A stretch of DNA of 14,471 nucleotides from Lachnospiraceae bacterium (GTDB taxonomy: Bacteria; Bacillota; Clostridia; Lachnospirales; Lachnospiraceae). The translations under genes and the position numbers were made by a program. The stretch's first letter is position 1; each line of letters opens with the position of its first letter. Location of the stretch: the NCBI GenBank assembly GCA_009774235.1, contig VSNJ01000105.1, positions 1 through 14,471 of the forward strand, written 5' to 3'. Below, piece after piece: positions 7,442-14,199 of the stretch. The notes beneath the pieces are model-generated. The model was not told the origin of the DNA. It searched no databases and saw nothing but the letters and a program-made list of their open reading frames with translations.

Positions 7442-8365
7442 TCAGACTACCTTCCCTTCTTGTATCATAATAAATCCATTAAGGTTTCCTCTTTTACCAT
7501 CAGATGCCCTGTGTGAAAAAAGTACCATGCTTCCACAACATGTACAAAGCCCTGATACATGTATATTTTCTTTTTTCATACCTGCAAGTAACAGCTGGTG
7601 GTAATTAGCCGCCCATAAATCAAGCTGGTATTTCTTTTCTTCACTATCTTTACAGTAAAAAATATCATCCCATGTATTTTCAGGATAAACTTTCTTAAAC
7701 TGGTCTATAACATCAATGCTTACCTCATAGCAGTCCTGGCATATTGAAGGGCCAATTACACATATAATATCATCCCGCCTGCTTCCAAACTGGCTTTCCA
7801 TCTTCTGCACAGTCTTGCTTCCAATAAAACCAGCAGTGCCACGCCATCCTGAATGTGATGAACCAATTACATGCTTAACAGGGTCAGCGAAAAATAATGG
7901 TACACAGTCTGCATAAGAAGTTGCAAGTATAATTCCTGGCACATCAGTTACCATACCATCTATGCCAGTAAGTTTCTTTTCTATATTTCCACCTGCTATA
8001 TAAGTTTTATCTACATACTTTACTTTTGTATCATGTACCTGGTCAGACAACACAAGGTTTTTATAACAGACATCCATTGCTTTACATACACGCTTATAGT
8101 TTTCACAAACATTTTCCCTTGCATCACCCCTGTTAAAACCAAGGTTAAGGCTTGCAAAATATCCTTTGCTTACCCCGCCAAGTCTTGTAGAAAAGCCCAT
8201 ATTTAACCAGCTGTATTTTTCAAAAGGTGCAAACCTTATAAGAGGTACCTCTGCTGAATCATCTACTATACATATATTACTGCCACCATCAGGATAATAA
8301 CACCTGTCTGGTTTTATATTTACACTGCTGGCAAGCCTTTTAAGCTCATTTATTCCATATAACAT
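7442..8365 (-). CDS. pgeF: purine nucleoside phosphorylase-type YfiH/PgeF (polyphenol oxidase family)
   Basis: A 307-residue cytosolic enzyme of the YfiH/LACC1/PgeF family. Members are variously described as multicopper polyphenol oxidases, as peptidoglycan-editing factor, and as purine nucleoside phosphorylase/adenosine deaminase-like enzymes. The metal-ligand motifs are all present: DQVHD (His111), SYADCVP (Cys154) and SSHSGWRGTAG (His171), followed by the late GPSICQDCYEV segment. The frame stays open to 8413, overlapping yraN. I prefer the ATG at 8365 because GGGGGA lies about five bases upstream, whereas the ATG at 8377 lacks a good site. The gene sits between yraN and the flotillin gene, abutting the latter. 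Confidence 0.9.
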   Translation of the reverse strand: MLYGINELKRLASSVNIKPDRCYYPDGGSNICIVDDSAEVPLIRFAPFEKYSWLNMGFSTRLGGVSKGYFASLNLGFNRGDARENVCENYKRVCKAMDVCYKNLVLSDQVHDTKVKYVDKTYIAGGNIEKKLTGIDGMVTDVPGIILATSYADCVPLFFADPVKHVIGSSHSGWRGTAGFIGSKTVQKMESQFGSRRDDIICVIGPSICQDCYEVSIDVIDQFKKVYPENTWDDIFYCKDSEEKKYQLDLWAANYHQLLLAGMKKENIHVSGLCTCCGSMVLFSHRASDGKRGNLNGFIMIQEGKVV

Positions 8366-8390
8366 AAATTCCCCCATATTTGCCCACAGG

Positions 8391-8771
8391 TTATAACACG
8401 GCCTGGAAGGCATCCTTTATAAGACTGGCATTGCTGCCATTAAATGTAACAACATCAAACCTGCATGGGATTTCTTCTGTTCCAAAAGTTTTAACAAGGT
8501 AATCCAGTGCTGCCTTTGTAATATGATTTCTTTTTACACTGTTTACTGCTTCCAGCGGGCTTCCAAATAAACAATCTTTTCTATATTTTACTTCAATAAA
8601 AACAATATAACTGTTGTCTTTAGCTATTATATCAATCTCACCATGCCTGCATAAATAATTGCATAACAGTATTTTATACCCGTTATCCTGTAAAAATTCT
8701 GCTGCTTTTTCTTCATATTTCCTGCCTGTTTCTTTTTTATCCAGTTTTCTGTTCCTTTCTGTGTTATACAA
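8391..8771 (-). CDS. yraN: YraN family endonuclease-like protein (UPF0102)
   Basis: A protein of up to 126 residues with the UPF0102 signature: GRKYEEKAAEFLQDNGYKIL, then NYLCRHGEIDIIAKDN and IVFIEVKYRK. These match the PD-(D/E)XK-like Asp and E-x-K pattern. Its function is poorly defined, and it is conserved next to rnhB in many bacteria. No in-frame ATG exists near the N terminus. The longest frame begins at TTG 8771, which lacks a clear ribosome binding site. A CTG at 8744 has AAAGGA eight bases upstream and would give a 117-residue protein beginning (L/M)DKKETGRKYEEKAA, closer to the family's usual N terminus. The true start is therefore uncertain. The gene begins four bases after the ylqH stop. 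Confidence 0.9.
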   Translation of the reverse strand: MYNTERNRKLDKKETGRKYEEKAAEFLQDNGYKILLCNYLCRHGEIDIIAKDNSYIVFIEVKYRKDCLFGSPLEAVNSVKRNHITKAALDYLVKTFGTEEIPCRFDVVTFNGSNASLIKDAFQAVL

Positions 8772-8775
8772 TATT

Positions 8776-9108
8776 TTAATTCTTTTTCTTGTCCATTACC
8801 TTACCTTTGATTTTATCCATAGAATCAACAAAAACAAGAACTTCTGCTACAATCTGGTAAAGTTCAGGAGGTATATATTCACCTATCTCCAGGTTTGACA
8901 AATCACTTGCAAGCTTTTCATCCTGGTGTACAGGGATATTTTCCTCTTCTGCTTTCTTAATGATTTTATCTGCAAGGTATCCTTTTCCAGTTGCAATAAC
9001 TTTAGGCGCTTTTTCATTGCGCTGGTATTCAAGGGCTATAGCAGATTTATTACGGTTTCCAATAATATCCCTGCCATATAATTTCTTATTTTTGTCATTA
9101 TTTGCCAT
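8776..9108 (-). CDS. orphan FlhB/EscU C-terminal domain-like protein (YlqH type)
   Basis: A 110-residue soluble protein equivalent to the cytoplasmic C-terminal domain of the export-switch protein FlhB/EscU, without any membrane part. The core AIALEYQRNEKAPKVIATG (24-42), then LADKIIKKAEEENIPVHQ and IPPELYQIVAEVL, match the family well. The autocleavage motif NPTH is replaced (around 18-22, NRNKS), so self-cleavage is not expected. Such stand-alone copies (B. subtilis YlqH) sit beside rnhB in Bacillota; their role is unknown. The ATG has GGGGGA about five bases upstream. No other flagellar or secretion gene is in the window. Confidence 0.88.
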   Translation of the reverse strand: MANNDKNKKLYGRDIIGNRNKSAIALEYQRNEKAPKVIATGKGYLADKIIKKAEEENIPVHQDEKLASDLSNLEIGEYIPPELYQIVAEVLVFVDSMDKIKGKVMDKKKN

Positions 9109-9145
9109 ACCAATCCCCCATTCTGCCCCGGCGGCTTAAATAACA

Positions 9146-9201
9146 GCTGGAGTATAATAATTACCAGACTGCATTTCTGCTGTACCATAATTATTTCCAG
9201 C
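9146..9201 (-). other. structured RNA element directly after rnhB
   Basis: On the - strand, the base immediately after the rnhB stop opens a long stem: 6 bp (GCTGGA with TCCAGC), then 8 bp (AATAATTA with TAATTATT), with a 4-base bulge on the 3' side. At its tip is a GCA-GAAA-TGC mini-hairpin with a GNRA-type tetraloop. No T-run follows, so it is not a simple terminator. It could be an mRNA-stability or processing element between rnhB and ylqH. Confidence 0.4.
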
Positions 9202-9975
9202 TTATTCTTCCTGGTTCTCTATAATCTTTTTAATAAATGTCATACGGTGTACAGGGCTTGGGCCATATTTCTTTATTGCCTCAATATGTGCTTTGGAACC
9301 ATATCCCTTATGTGAAGCAAAACCATATTCAGGATATATCTTGTCAATATCAGCCATTATCCTGTCTCTTGTAACTTTGGCAATTATACTGGCAGCAGCA
9401 ATAGATACACTTATTGCGTCGCCTTTGATAATACCCACTTGTTTATAAGGTATCCTGGGTATTGTTACAGCATCAGCAAGTATCATATCAGGTTCACAGT
9501 CCATATCCTTAATTGCTGCCCTCATAGCTTCATACGTAGCCTGTAATATATTTATTTCATCTATTCTTTCTGGGGAAATTATACCAACGCCATAAGCCAC
9601 TGCTTTTTCCTTTATTTCATTATAAAGCTGTTCCCTTTTGGCAGCAGAAAGTTTTTTAGAATCATTTAGATAAAGAATTTCACAATCCTTTGGAAGTATA
9701 ACTGCACCTGCAGCAACAGGACCAGCAAGAGGACCTCTTCCTGCTTCATCAATGCCTGCTATAAGTTTATATCCTGAGTATTTTCTTTCAAAAACTTTCA
9801 TAGCATCAAGACGTTTAAGTTCTGCAGCCATGCTTTCTTCTTCCCGCCTGTATTTTGCAACAAGCTGTTTTACACCCTTCCTTTCATCATCTGCATACAA
9901 AACACATAATTCTTTCTTCCTGTTAAAATCCGCTTTATTAAACTCATCACGTATATCACTAATTGGTTTTCCCAT
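9202..9975 (-). CDS. rnhB: ribonuclease HII
   Basis: A 257-residue ribonuclease HII, which removes ribonucleotides and RNA primers from RNA:DNA hybrids. The catalytic DEDD residues are visible: Asp76 and Glu77 in GIDEAGRGPLAGPV, Asp168 in LADAV, and Asp204 in VTRDRIM; NDSKKLS lies at 104-110. An N-terminal extension of about 70 residues before the catalytic core resembles the B. subtilis enzyme (about 255 residues). I chose the ATG at 9975 because GGAGG stands four bases upstream; the frame stays open to 10041, overlapping the lepB end, without support. The gene follows lepB after 20 bases and precedes ylqH and yraN, the usual neighbours. Confidence 0.95.
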   Translation of the reverse strand: MGKPISDIRDEFNKADFNRKKELCVLYADDERKGVKQLVAKYRREEESMAAELKRLDAMKVFERKYSGYKLIAGIDEAGRGPLAGPVAAGAVILPKDCEILYLNDSKKLSAAKREQLYNEIKEKAVAYGVGIISPERIDEINILQATYEAMRAAIKDMDCEPDMILADAVTIPRIPYKQVGIIKGDAISVSIAAASIIAKVTRDRIMADIDKIYPEYGFASHKGYGSKAHIEAIKKYGPSPVHRMTFIKKIIENQEE

Positions 9976-9995
9976 GTATCCTCCATCCTTGGCAG

Positions 9996-10793
9996 CTAAT
10001 ACAATTTCTTTATATGTGAAAAAGGCCATATACAGTACCATGCTGCACCCTCAATGTTATCTTTTTTCACCATGCCAACCAGCTGGTACCTGCTGTCGGT
10101 ACTCATGTTCCTGTTATCCCCAAGCACAAAGTATTCATCTTCTGCAAGCTTTACTGGTGTACTTACAAGCCCAGGGTCTATAATTTCTTCTTCTGAATAA
10201 TTATCCCCGTCCAGCTCATTGCCATTTATATATACTTTACCGTCCTTAATTTGCACAATTTCCCCTGGAAGCCCTATTATACGTTTAATATAATTAACTT
10301 CTTCTTCACCATCACCAGAATCCGCTTTTACAGGAAATACAATTACATCATACCTCTCAGGGTCATGCAGGTAATAAGAAAGCTTCTGGATTATAACTGA
10401 ATCATTATTTGTAAATGAAGGTTCCATCGACTCTCCTTCTATTGTTGTCTGGTATGCTACATGTGCATTAACAAAAGAAGCCAGCCCAAACGCTGCTGTA
10501 AGACAGAACAATGCCATAATTATACGGCGTACGGCTTTAGCAGCTATAGCAGGAATCTTTTTCCTGCGCTTGCCAGTATCTTTTATACTTTCTATTGATA
10601 TTTCCACTGTAAGAGTACCCTTATGGTCTCCTTCCAGTTCTCTAAGAGTGTCTTCCCATTTATGCTTTCCAGACTTTTCTTTAATAAATAAATCCAGGCT
10701 GGAAAAAAGTTCATCAGTAGTAATACCTTTACTGATGGCAGATATATCCTTACATGCCTTAAGGCTGTCTTCTACTGTACTTTCATCATACAT
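9996..10793 (-). CDS. lepB: signal peptidase I with a long cytosolic N-terminal extension
   Basis: A 265-residue type I signal peptidase that cleaves signal peptides at the outer face of the membrane. The catalytic dyad is intact: Ser122 in GESMEPSF and Lys170 in NYIKRIIGLPGE; the GDNRNMSTDSR box is at 225-235. A single membrane segment spans about 91-110. The first 90 residues are a hydrophilic cytosolic region (acidic, then basic KRRKK before the membrane), much longer than the short N terminus of typical Gram-positive enzymes; I recognise no domain in it. The ATG at 10793 has TTGGAGG six bases upstream; the frame extends to 10874, but those codons are mainly the ribosome binding site and leader. 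A TATAAT box at 10907-10912 (- strand) lacks a good -35. Confidence 0.92.
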   Translation of the reverse strand: MYDESTVEDSLKACKDISAISKGITTDELFSSLDLFIKEKSGKHKWEDTLRELEGDHKGTLTVEISIESIKDTGKRRKKIPAIAAKAVRRIIMALFCLTAAFGLASFVNAHVAYQTTIEGESMEPSFTNNDSVIIQKLSYYLHDPERYDVIVFPVKADSGDGEEEVNYIKRIIGLPGEIVQIKDGKVYINGNELDGDNYSEEEIIDPGLVSTPVKLAEDEYFVLGDNRNMSTDSRYQLVGMVKKDNIEGAAWYCIWPFSHIKKLY

Positions 10794-10950
10794 ATTTTTC
10801 CTCCAATCCAGGAATAAAATGCCAGGGATTCCCCTATAATTTTTATTATCCACGGTATTTATAAAAAACAACATCTTTCAAAGCCTGGAAACTTTTTTTA
10901 ACCTAAATTATAGAAAAAAGCTCCATATTTAACTGGCTGTGGATAGTAAC

Positions 10951-11805
10951 TTATAATTGTATTGGTTTTTCAAGAGTAATCCTGCCAAGCCTGCCTGCAC
11001 GGAAATCATCCACAAGGCATTTGCCAGCTTTATCAAGGTCAGGTTCTGCACCACTTTTTATACATCCCCTGCATTTTGCAATAATTCCTAGTACGTCTGC
11101 TTCACTACTGCCAGCAGGAATTTCAGTTTTATAACAACTGCTGATTGCACCAGGATAATCTTCTAAAAGAAATTTTATTAAAAGAATACTTAATTCATAA
11201 ATATTATAAAGTTCATCTTTTATTGAGCCAATAAATGCAAGCCTCATACCTGAGTCCTGGTCTTCAAATTTAGGCCAGAGTATGCCAGGGGTATCAAGAA
11301 GTTCTACATTTTTATTAAGGCGTATCCATTGTTTACCCTTAGTAACACCAGGTTTATTCCCAGTTTTAGTACATGCCCTTCCTGTAAAACTATTTATAAA
11401 TGTAGACTTTCCTACATTGGGTATTCCAGCAACCAACGCCCTTACGGGTCTGTTAAGTATTCCTCTGCGTCTGTCTCTTTCAATTTTTTCATGGCATGCT
11501 TTCTGTATTATATTATTTATTGCTTTAACTCCCGTCCTGTCTTTTGAATTAGTCCTGGCAACAAAATAACCCTTATCTTCATAATATTTCACCCATTCAT
11601 CTGTAACAGAACTATCTGCAAGGTCATATTTATTCATAACCATTACCCTTGATTTGCCATTTGCAAGTGAGTCAATATCAGGGTTTTTACTGCTATATGG
11701 TATTCTGGAATCTACAAGCTCTATAATTACATCAATTAATTTAATGTCTTCCTGCATAGCCTTTTTTGCTTTTGCCATATGCCCTGGATACCATTGGAAC
11801 TCCAT
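10951..11805 (-). CDS. rbgA: ribosome biogenesis GTPase RbgA (YlqF)
   Basis: A 284-residue circularly permuted GTPase that acts late in 50S subunit assembly. The motif order is permuted as expected: G4 NKYD (58-61), then G1 GIPNVGKST (127-135), G2 in PGVTKG (about 152-157) and G3 DTPG (171-174). The N terminus WYPGHMAKA is typical of the family, and an RNA-binding-type C-terminal helical domain follows G3. The ATG has ATGGAGAA five bases upstream. The gene sits directly behind the terminator of the mecA operon, so it probably has its own promoter in 11853-11938, where I see no clear pair of hexamers. It precedes lepB-rnhB, a conserved arrangement in Bacillota. Confidence 0.95.
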   Translation of the reverse strand: MEFQWYPGHMAKAKKAMQEDIKLIDVIIELVDSRIPYSSKNPDIDSLANGKSRVMVMNKYDLADSSVTDEWVKYYEDKGYFVARTNSKDRTGVKAINNIIQKACHEKIERDRRRGILNRPVRALVAGIPNVGKSTFINSFTGRACTKTGNKPGVTKGKQWIRLNKNVELLDTPGILWPKFEDQDSGMRLAFIGSIKDELYNIYELSILLIKFLLEDYPGAISSCYKTEIPAGSSEADVLGIIAKCRGCIKSGAEPDLDKAGKCLVDDFRAGRLGRITLEKPIQL

Positions 11806-11822
11806 AATAATTCTCCATTTCT

Positions 11823-11852
11823 AAAAAACACCACTTTGTAAAGTGGCGTTTT
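11823..11852 (-). terminator. terminator of the mecA - signal-peptidase-like operon
   Basis: An 11-bp stem with one mismatch (AAAAC A CCACTT / AAGTGG C GTTTT) closes on a 4-base loop (11837-11840). On the - strand it leads straight into six T's (complement of 11823-11828). It separates the signal-peptidase-like gene from rbgA. Confidence 0.78.
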
Positions 11853-11938
11853 GTAACTGTTATTGTACTATAAACTGCTTGTTTACATGAGGACAGAATA
11901 ATAATGCACCCATGGAAGCCATCTGTCCCGCAGCCATG

Positions 11939-12538
11939 CTACGGATTATCTGGCTTCTCTTTAAATTCATTAATATTGCTTATCAATGCCAGTGAATTAG
12001 TCCTAAGCCACGCTTTTCCAATAATGTCCTTTTTCAGGATATTACCAGTATTGGCATTACGGCTGTCTTCACTCTCATTTCTGTTGTCACAAAGTACAAA
12101 ATACTCATCTGTATCAAGGATAACATCTTCTAATGCAAGGCCTCCATTTTCCATTACAGGGAAATTATATTTCTCTTCCAGTTTATCCCCGTTAATATAT
12201 AAATATCCATCTTTAATCTGGATTGTTTCACCTGGAAGCCCTAAAACACGTGCAATAGTATAATAATTATGTTCTGAACCATTCTGCTGTATTACCACAA
12301 CATCATTTCTCTTAACAGAAAGCACCATATAAGACATTTTATTAATAAGTATTTTATCACCGTCTTTTAGTGTAGGGTTCATATAATCACCAGATACCTG
12401 CATCTTCTCAAGCCCGTAATGTGTAATGGCATATGCAGCAAATACAGCTATAGCCGCCTCCACAACTGTTATTAATATGTTAAATATTATCCGTTTATGC
12501 TTTTTCCTGTGATCCTCCAAATCAAAGTCGTATTTCAT
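11939..12538 (-). CDS. signal peptidase I homologue lacking both catalytic residues
   Basis: A 199-residue protein with the signal peptidase I fold: a membrane segment (about 17-38), then the box order MQVSGDYMNPTLKDGD (46-61), RVLGLPGE (97-104), IQIKDGYLYINGD (107-119) and CDNRNESEDSR (150-160). It aligns without gaps to the active copy at 9996-10793 through these boxes. The catalytic Ser (GxSMxP) is Tyr52 here (codon TAT, 12383-12385), and the catalytic Lys (YIKR) is Ala96 (GCA). It should therefore not cleave by the Ser/Lys mechanism. The frame is intact and framework motifs are kept, so it looks maintained, not decayed. The ATG at 12538, 23 bases after mecA, is preferred; GGAG lies about 13 bases upstream, and the longer frame (to 12607) overlaps mecA. 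It may be a chaperone or regulator, as proposed for degenerate SipA in streptococcal pilus loci. Confidence 0.88.
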   Translation of the reverse strand: MKYDFDLEDHRKKHKRIIFNILITVVEAAIAVFAAYAITHYGLEKMQVSGDYMNPTLKDGDKILINKMSYMVLSVKRNDVVVIQQNGSEHNYYTIARVLGLPGETIQIKDGYLYINGDKLEEKYNFPVMENGGLALEDVILDTDEYFVLCDNRNESEDSRNANTGNILKKDIIGKAWLRTNSLALISNINEFKEKPDNP

Positions 12539-12561
12539 ACAATACTTTTTTCTCCAATCAA

Positions 12562-13368
12562 CTAATATTCCTTCAAAATTTTTATAGCATGTTTTGGAAT
12601 AAGACATTCATAATGTTCTTTACAATATTGTTCTGCATATGGCTGGTCCATGCATAAAACAGCGTATTCCCTCAGATGCTCACATAACTCTTCAAATTCA
12701 GATGCCTTAAGCTTGCCTTTTTTAATAAGAAGGTAATAATCTCCTAAGGACTTGTCCTTATATACACGGCTTGATATAGGTTTATCAAAAGAAACTGTAG
12801 ATGCAAAAAGTTCCAGGTCACGTAAAGAATTAAAATAGAAAAGTTTTGCTGATAAAAGTTTCTTTCTCTCTTTTGAACGTGCTATTTTCTCAATCTCCTT
12901 CATGTGCTTCTGGTAAGCCGCCTTTTTCTCTTCATCAGAAAGTTTGCGTTTTCCAGTTTTATTAATATCATCCAAGCTTTCAGCCATATGTATTCCAGGG
13001 TTATCCGAATCATTTTTATCACTATGTATATTACATAGACCGTTTACAATTGCATCAACAGATGATTCATCTATAAGCCCTGCAAGGTTCTGTATATGGT
13101 GAAGCATATTCTGCAGACCATCTTCACCACGGTCTGAAAATGTAATCATAAGTGAATTGTCAGGCATGCGCATAAGCTGCATTGAAATCATGCCACTTTC
13201 AACTTCATATCCTACTTCTTCTTCTGCACGTTCAACTATCTGTTCCAGAAATTCCCTTGATTTCTCCTGGTTTGTAAAAAAATCTTCTATCTCAAAACCA
13301 TATTCATTCATTTCTTCTTCAGTCATGCGGCACTGAACTGTATTTTTATCAATACGTTGAAAATCCAT
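12562..13368 (-). CDS. mecA: MecA adaptor protein for ClpC
   Basis: A 268-residue MecA-family adaptor, which in Bacillota delivers substrates such as ComK to ClpCP. The N-terminal substrate-binding domain (1-about 90) begins with the family-typical MDFQRIDKNTVQCRMTEEEM and includes FLEQIVERAEEEVGYEVESG. A charged, Lys/Glu-rich linker (about 100-170) follows, then the C-terminal ClpC-binding domain (about 172-268), seen in LFYFNSLRDLELFAS, YLLIKKG and LREYAV. It is longer than B. subtilis MecA (about 218), mainly through the linker. The ATG has AAGGAGG six to seven bases upstream. It is the first gene of a two-gene operon with the degenerate signal-peptidase-like gene, driven by a consensus promoter. 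Confidence 0.93.
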   Translation of the reverse strand: MDFQRIDKNTVQCRMTEEEMNEYGFEIEDFFTNQEKSREFLEQIVERAEEEVGYEVESGMISMQLMRMPDNSLMITFSDRGEDGLQNMLHHIQNLAGLIDESSVDAIVNGLCNIHSDKNDSDNPGIHMAESLDDINKTGKRKLSDEEKKAAYQKHMKEIEKIARSKERKKLLSAKLFYFNSLRDLELFASTVSFDKPISSRVYKDKSLGDYYLLIKKGKLKASEFEELCEHLREYAVLCMDQPYAEQYCKEHYECLIPKHAIKILKEY

Positions 13369-13397
13369 TATTTAACCTCCTTATAATGCTTACCTAT

Positions 13398-13426
13398 ATC
13401 TTAATCCCTGTTTGCTAATATGTCAA
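13398..13426 (-). promoter_or_regulatory. sigma-A promoter of mecA
   Basis: Read on the - strand: a perfect TTGACA (13421-13426), a 17-base spacer, then TAAGAT (13398-13403). It lies about 30 bases before the mecA start codon, giving a short leader that contains AAGGAGG. Confidence 0.75.
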
Positions 13427-13637
13427 CTTGTGAATTGCTTCCATAGTAACTTTTATATGCATCTGGTAGCTGTACTATTACTATATTTTAATATTACATC
13501 TAGTACAAATATAGAAATAACCTATTATACATGCTTCCGCAGCACAATTATAACATGAATTGTTTTATTCTACAACCGTAATTTTTTTCATCTGTAAATG
13601 CATGAAAATAAAGAAATTTATTTATGTAGATATGTTT
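13427..13637. other. non-coding AT-rich stretch upstream of mecA
   Basis: About 210 bases without a plausible gene on either strand. There is only a short 4-bp hairpin (TGCT-TCCGC-AGCA near 13530-13542) and AT-rich runs. Nothing else is recognisable. Confidence 0.5.
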
Positions 13638-13702
13638 AAAAAACCATGCAGGGAAATCTTTTCCCTTGTCATCTCCTGTTGGCAATCTTCCTCTGGATGA
13701 CA
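13638..13702 (-). ncRNA. possible second structured RNA or tandem terminator
   Basis: On the - strand, a 7-bp stem (TGTCATC 13702-13696 with GATGACA 13673-13667, 22-base loop) is followed at once by a 7-bp hairpin AGGGAAA/TTTCCCT (13650-13666, 3-base loop). Six bases later comes a run of T's (complement of 13638-13643). The pair looks like the end of a structured transcript. It could be a read-through extension of the small RNA upstream or a separate RNA; no own promoter is evident. Confidence 0.4.
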
Positions 13703-13710
13703 GTGTACAT

Positions 13711-13787
13711 TAAAAAGGGCATCCTGCATACACAGGATGCCTTTAGGTATGAATTGAAAAAAGGGTAGCAGGTTTTCCCTACTAACA
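13711..13787 (-). ncRNA. probable small RNA (about 77 nt)
   Basis: A consensus promoter (see 13793-13821) is followed by a stretch with no credible reading frame that ends in a strong terminator hairpin. The predicted RNA starts near 13786-13788. It has a 5' hairpin (AGTAGG-GAAAA-CCTGCT, six pairs including one G-T), then a pyrimidine-rich single-stranded CCCTTTTTTCAATTC segment. The terminator stem GGCATCCTG/CAGGATGCC follows, with a 6-base loop and T-run. The architecture is typical of trans-acting small RNAs. I do not recognise it as 6S, SRP, tmRNA or a known riboswitch. Confidence 0.6.
13712..13744 (-). terminator. terminator of the small RNA
   Basis: A perfect 9-bp stem GGCATCCTG/CAGGATGCC (13718-13726 and 13733-13741), extended by a G-T and two A-T pairs, with a 6-base loop. 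On the - strand it is followed by five T's (complement of 13712-13716). Confidence 0.75.
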
Positions 13788-13792
13788 TCACT

Positions 13793-13821
13793 ATAATATA
13801 CTTTTTCTGAAACTATGTCAA
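13793..13821 (-). promoter_or_regulatory. consensus sigma-A promoter of the small RNA
   Basis: On the - strand: TTGACA (13816-13821), exactly 17 bases, then TATTAT (13793-13798), one base off consensus. No protein gene follows downstream before two hairpin/T-run elements, which is why a small RNA is proposed. Confidence 0.75.
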
Positions 13822-14199
13822 TAGATTTTAAAAAAAATTAATATTTTTGTAATTTAGTTTATAGTTTTATAAATATGTATAGCTTTAATAAATGTAAATA
13901 TTTTACTCCCTTTCCTGAAAAGTGTTCCTTGTGCATAAATCCTAAAATATAAAGTATATTTCTACACAAATCACATAATCTGCACAACCTTGCAATTCTA
14001 TAATCTGGAAGATTATCTTCGTACTCTATCTAACGAAAAACGCCCAACGATGATGAGCTTATTGAAAATTAAATCAGTATAACCAACTTTTATGCAACTT
14101 ATAGGTGCGAAGCTTAACGAAAAGGCACGTTGGAATATATAGACTAAAACAAATATATGTAAGATACTGTTCTTATCAAAAAGACAAAGGGGAATTTGA
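13822..14199. other. non-coding region before the HTH gene
   Basis: About 380 bases with no convincing gene. It is AT-rich from 13822 to 13980. It contains a perfect 7-bp inverted repeat ATAATCT-GGA-AGATTAT (14000-14016) and two copies of TAACGAAAA (near 14031 and 14115). A weak + strand promoter for the HTH gene is possible: TTGGAA at 14130-14135, 18 bases, then TATATG at 14154-14159. Confidence 0.45.

Noticed and set aside
12539..12607. A longer start for the signal-peptidase-like gene (69 extra bases)
   Set aside because: It overlaps mecA by 46 bases, and the extra residues mostly translate the ribosome binding site region, as in the paralogue.
13984..14073. A short + strand reading resembling a protein end (LEDYLRTLSNEKRPTMMSL)
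   Set aside because: It could be a degraded gene tail, but there is no upstream continuation, no start and no family match, so it was not called.
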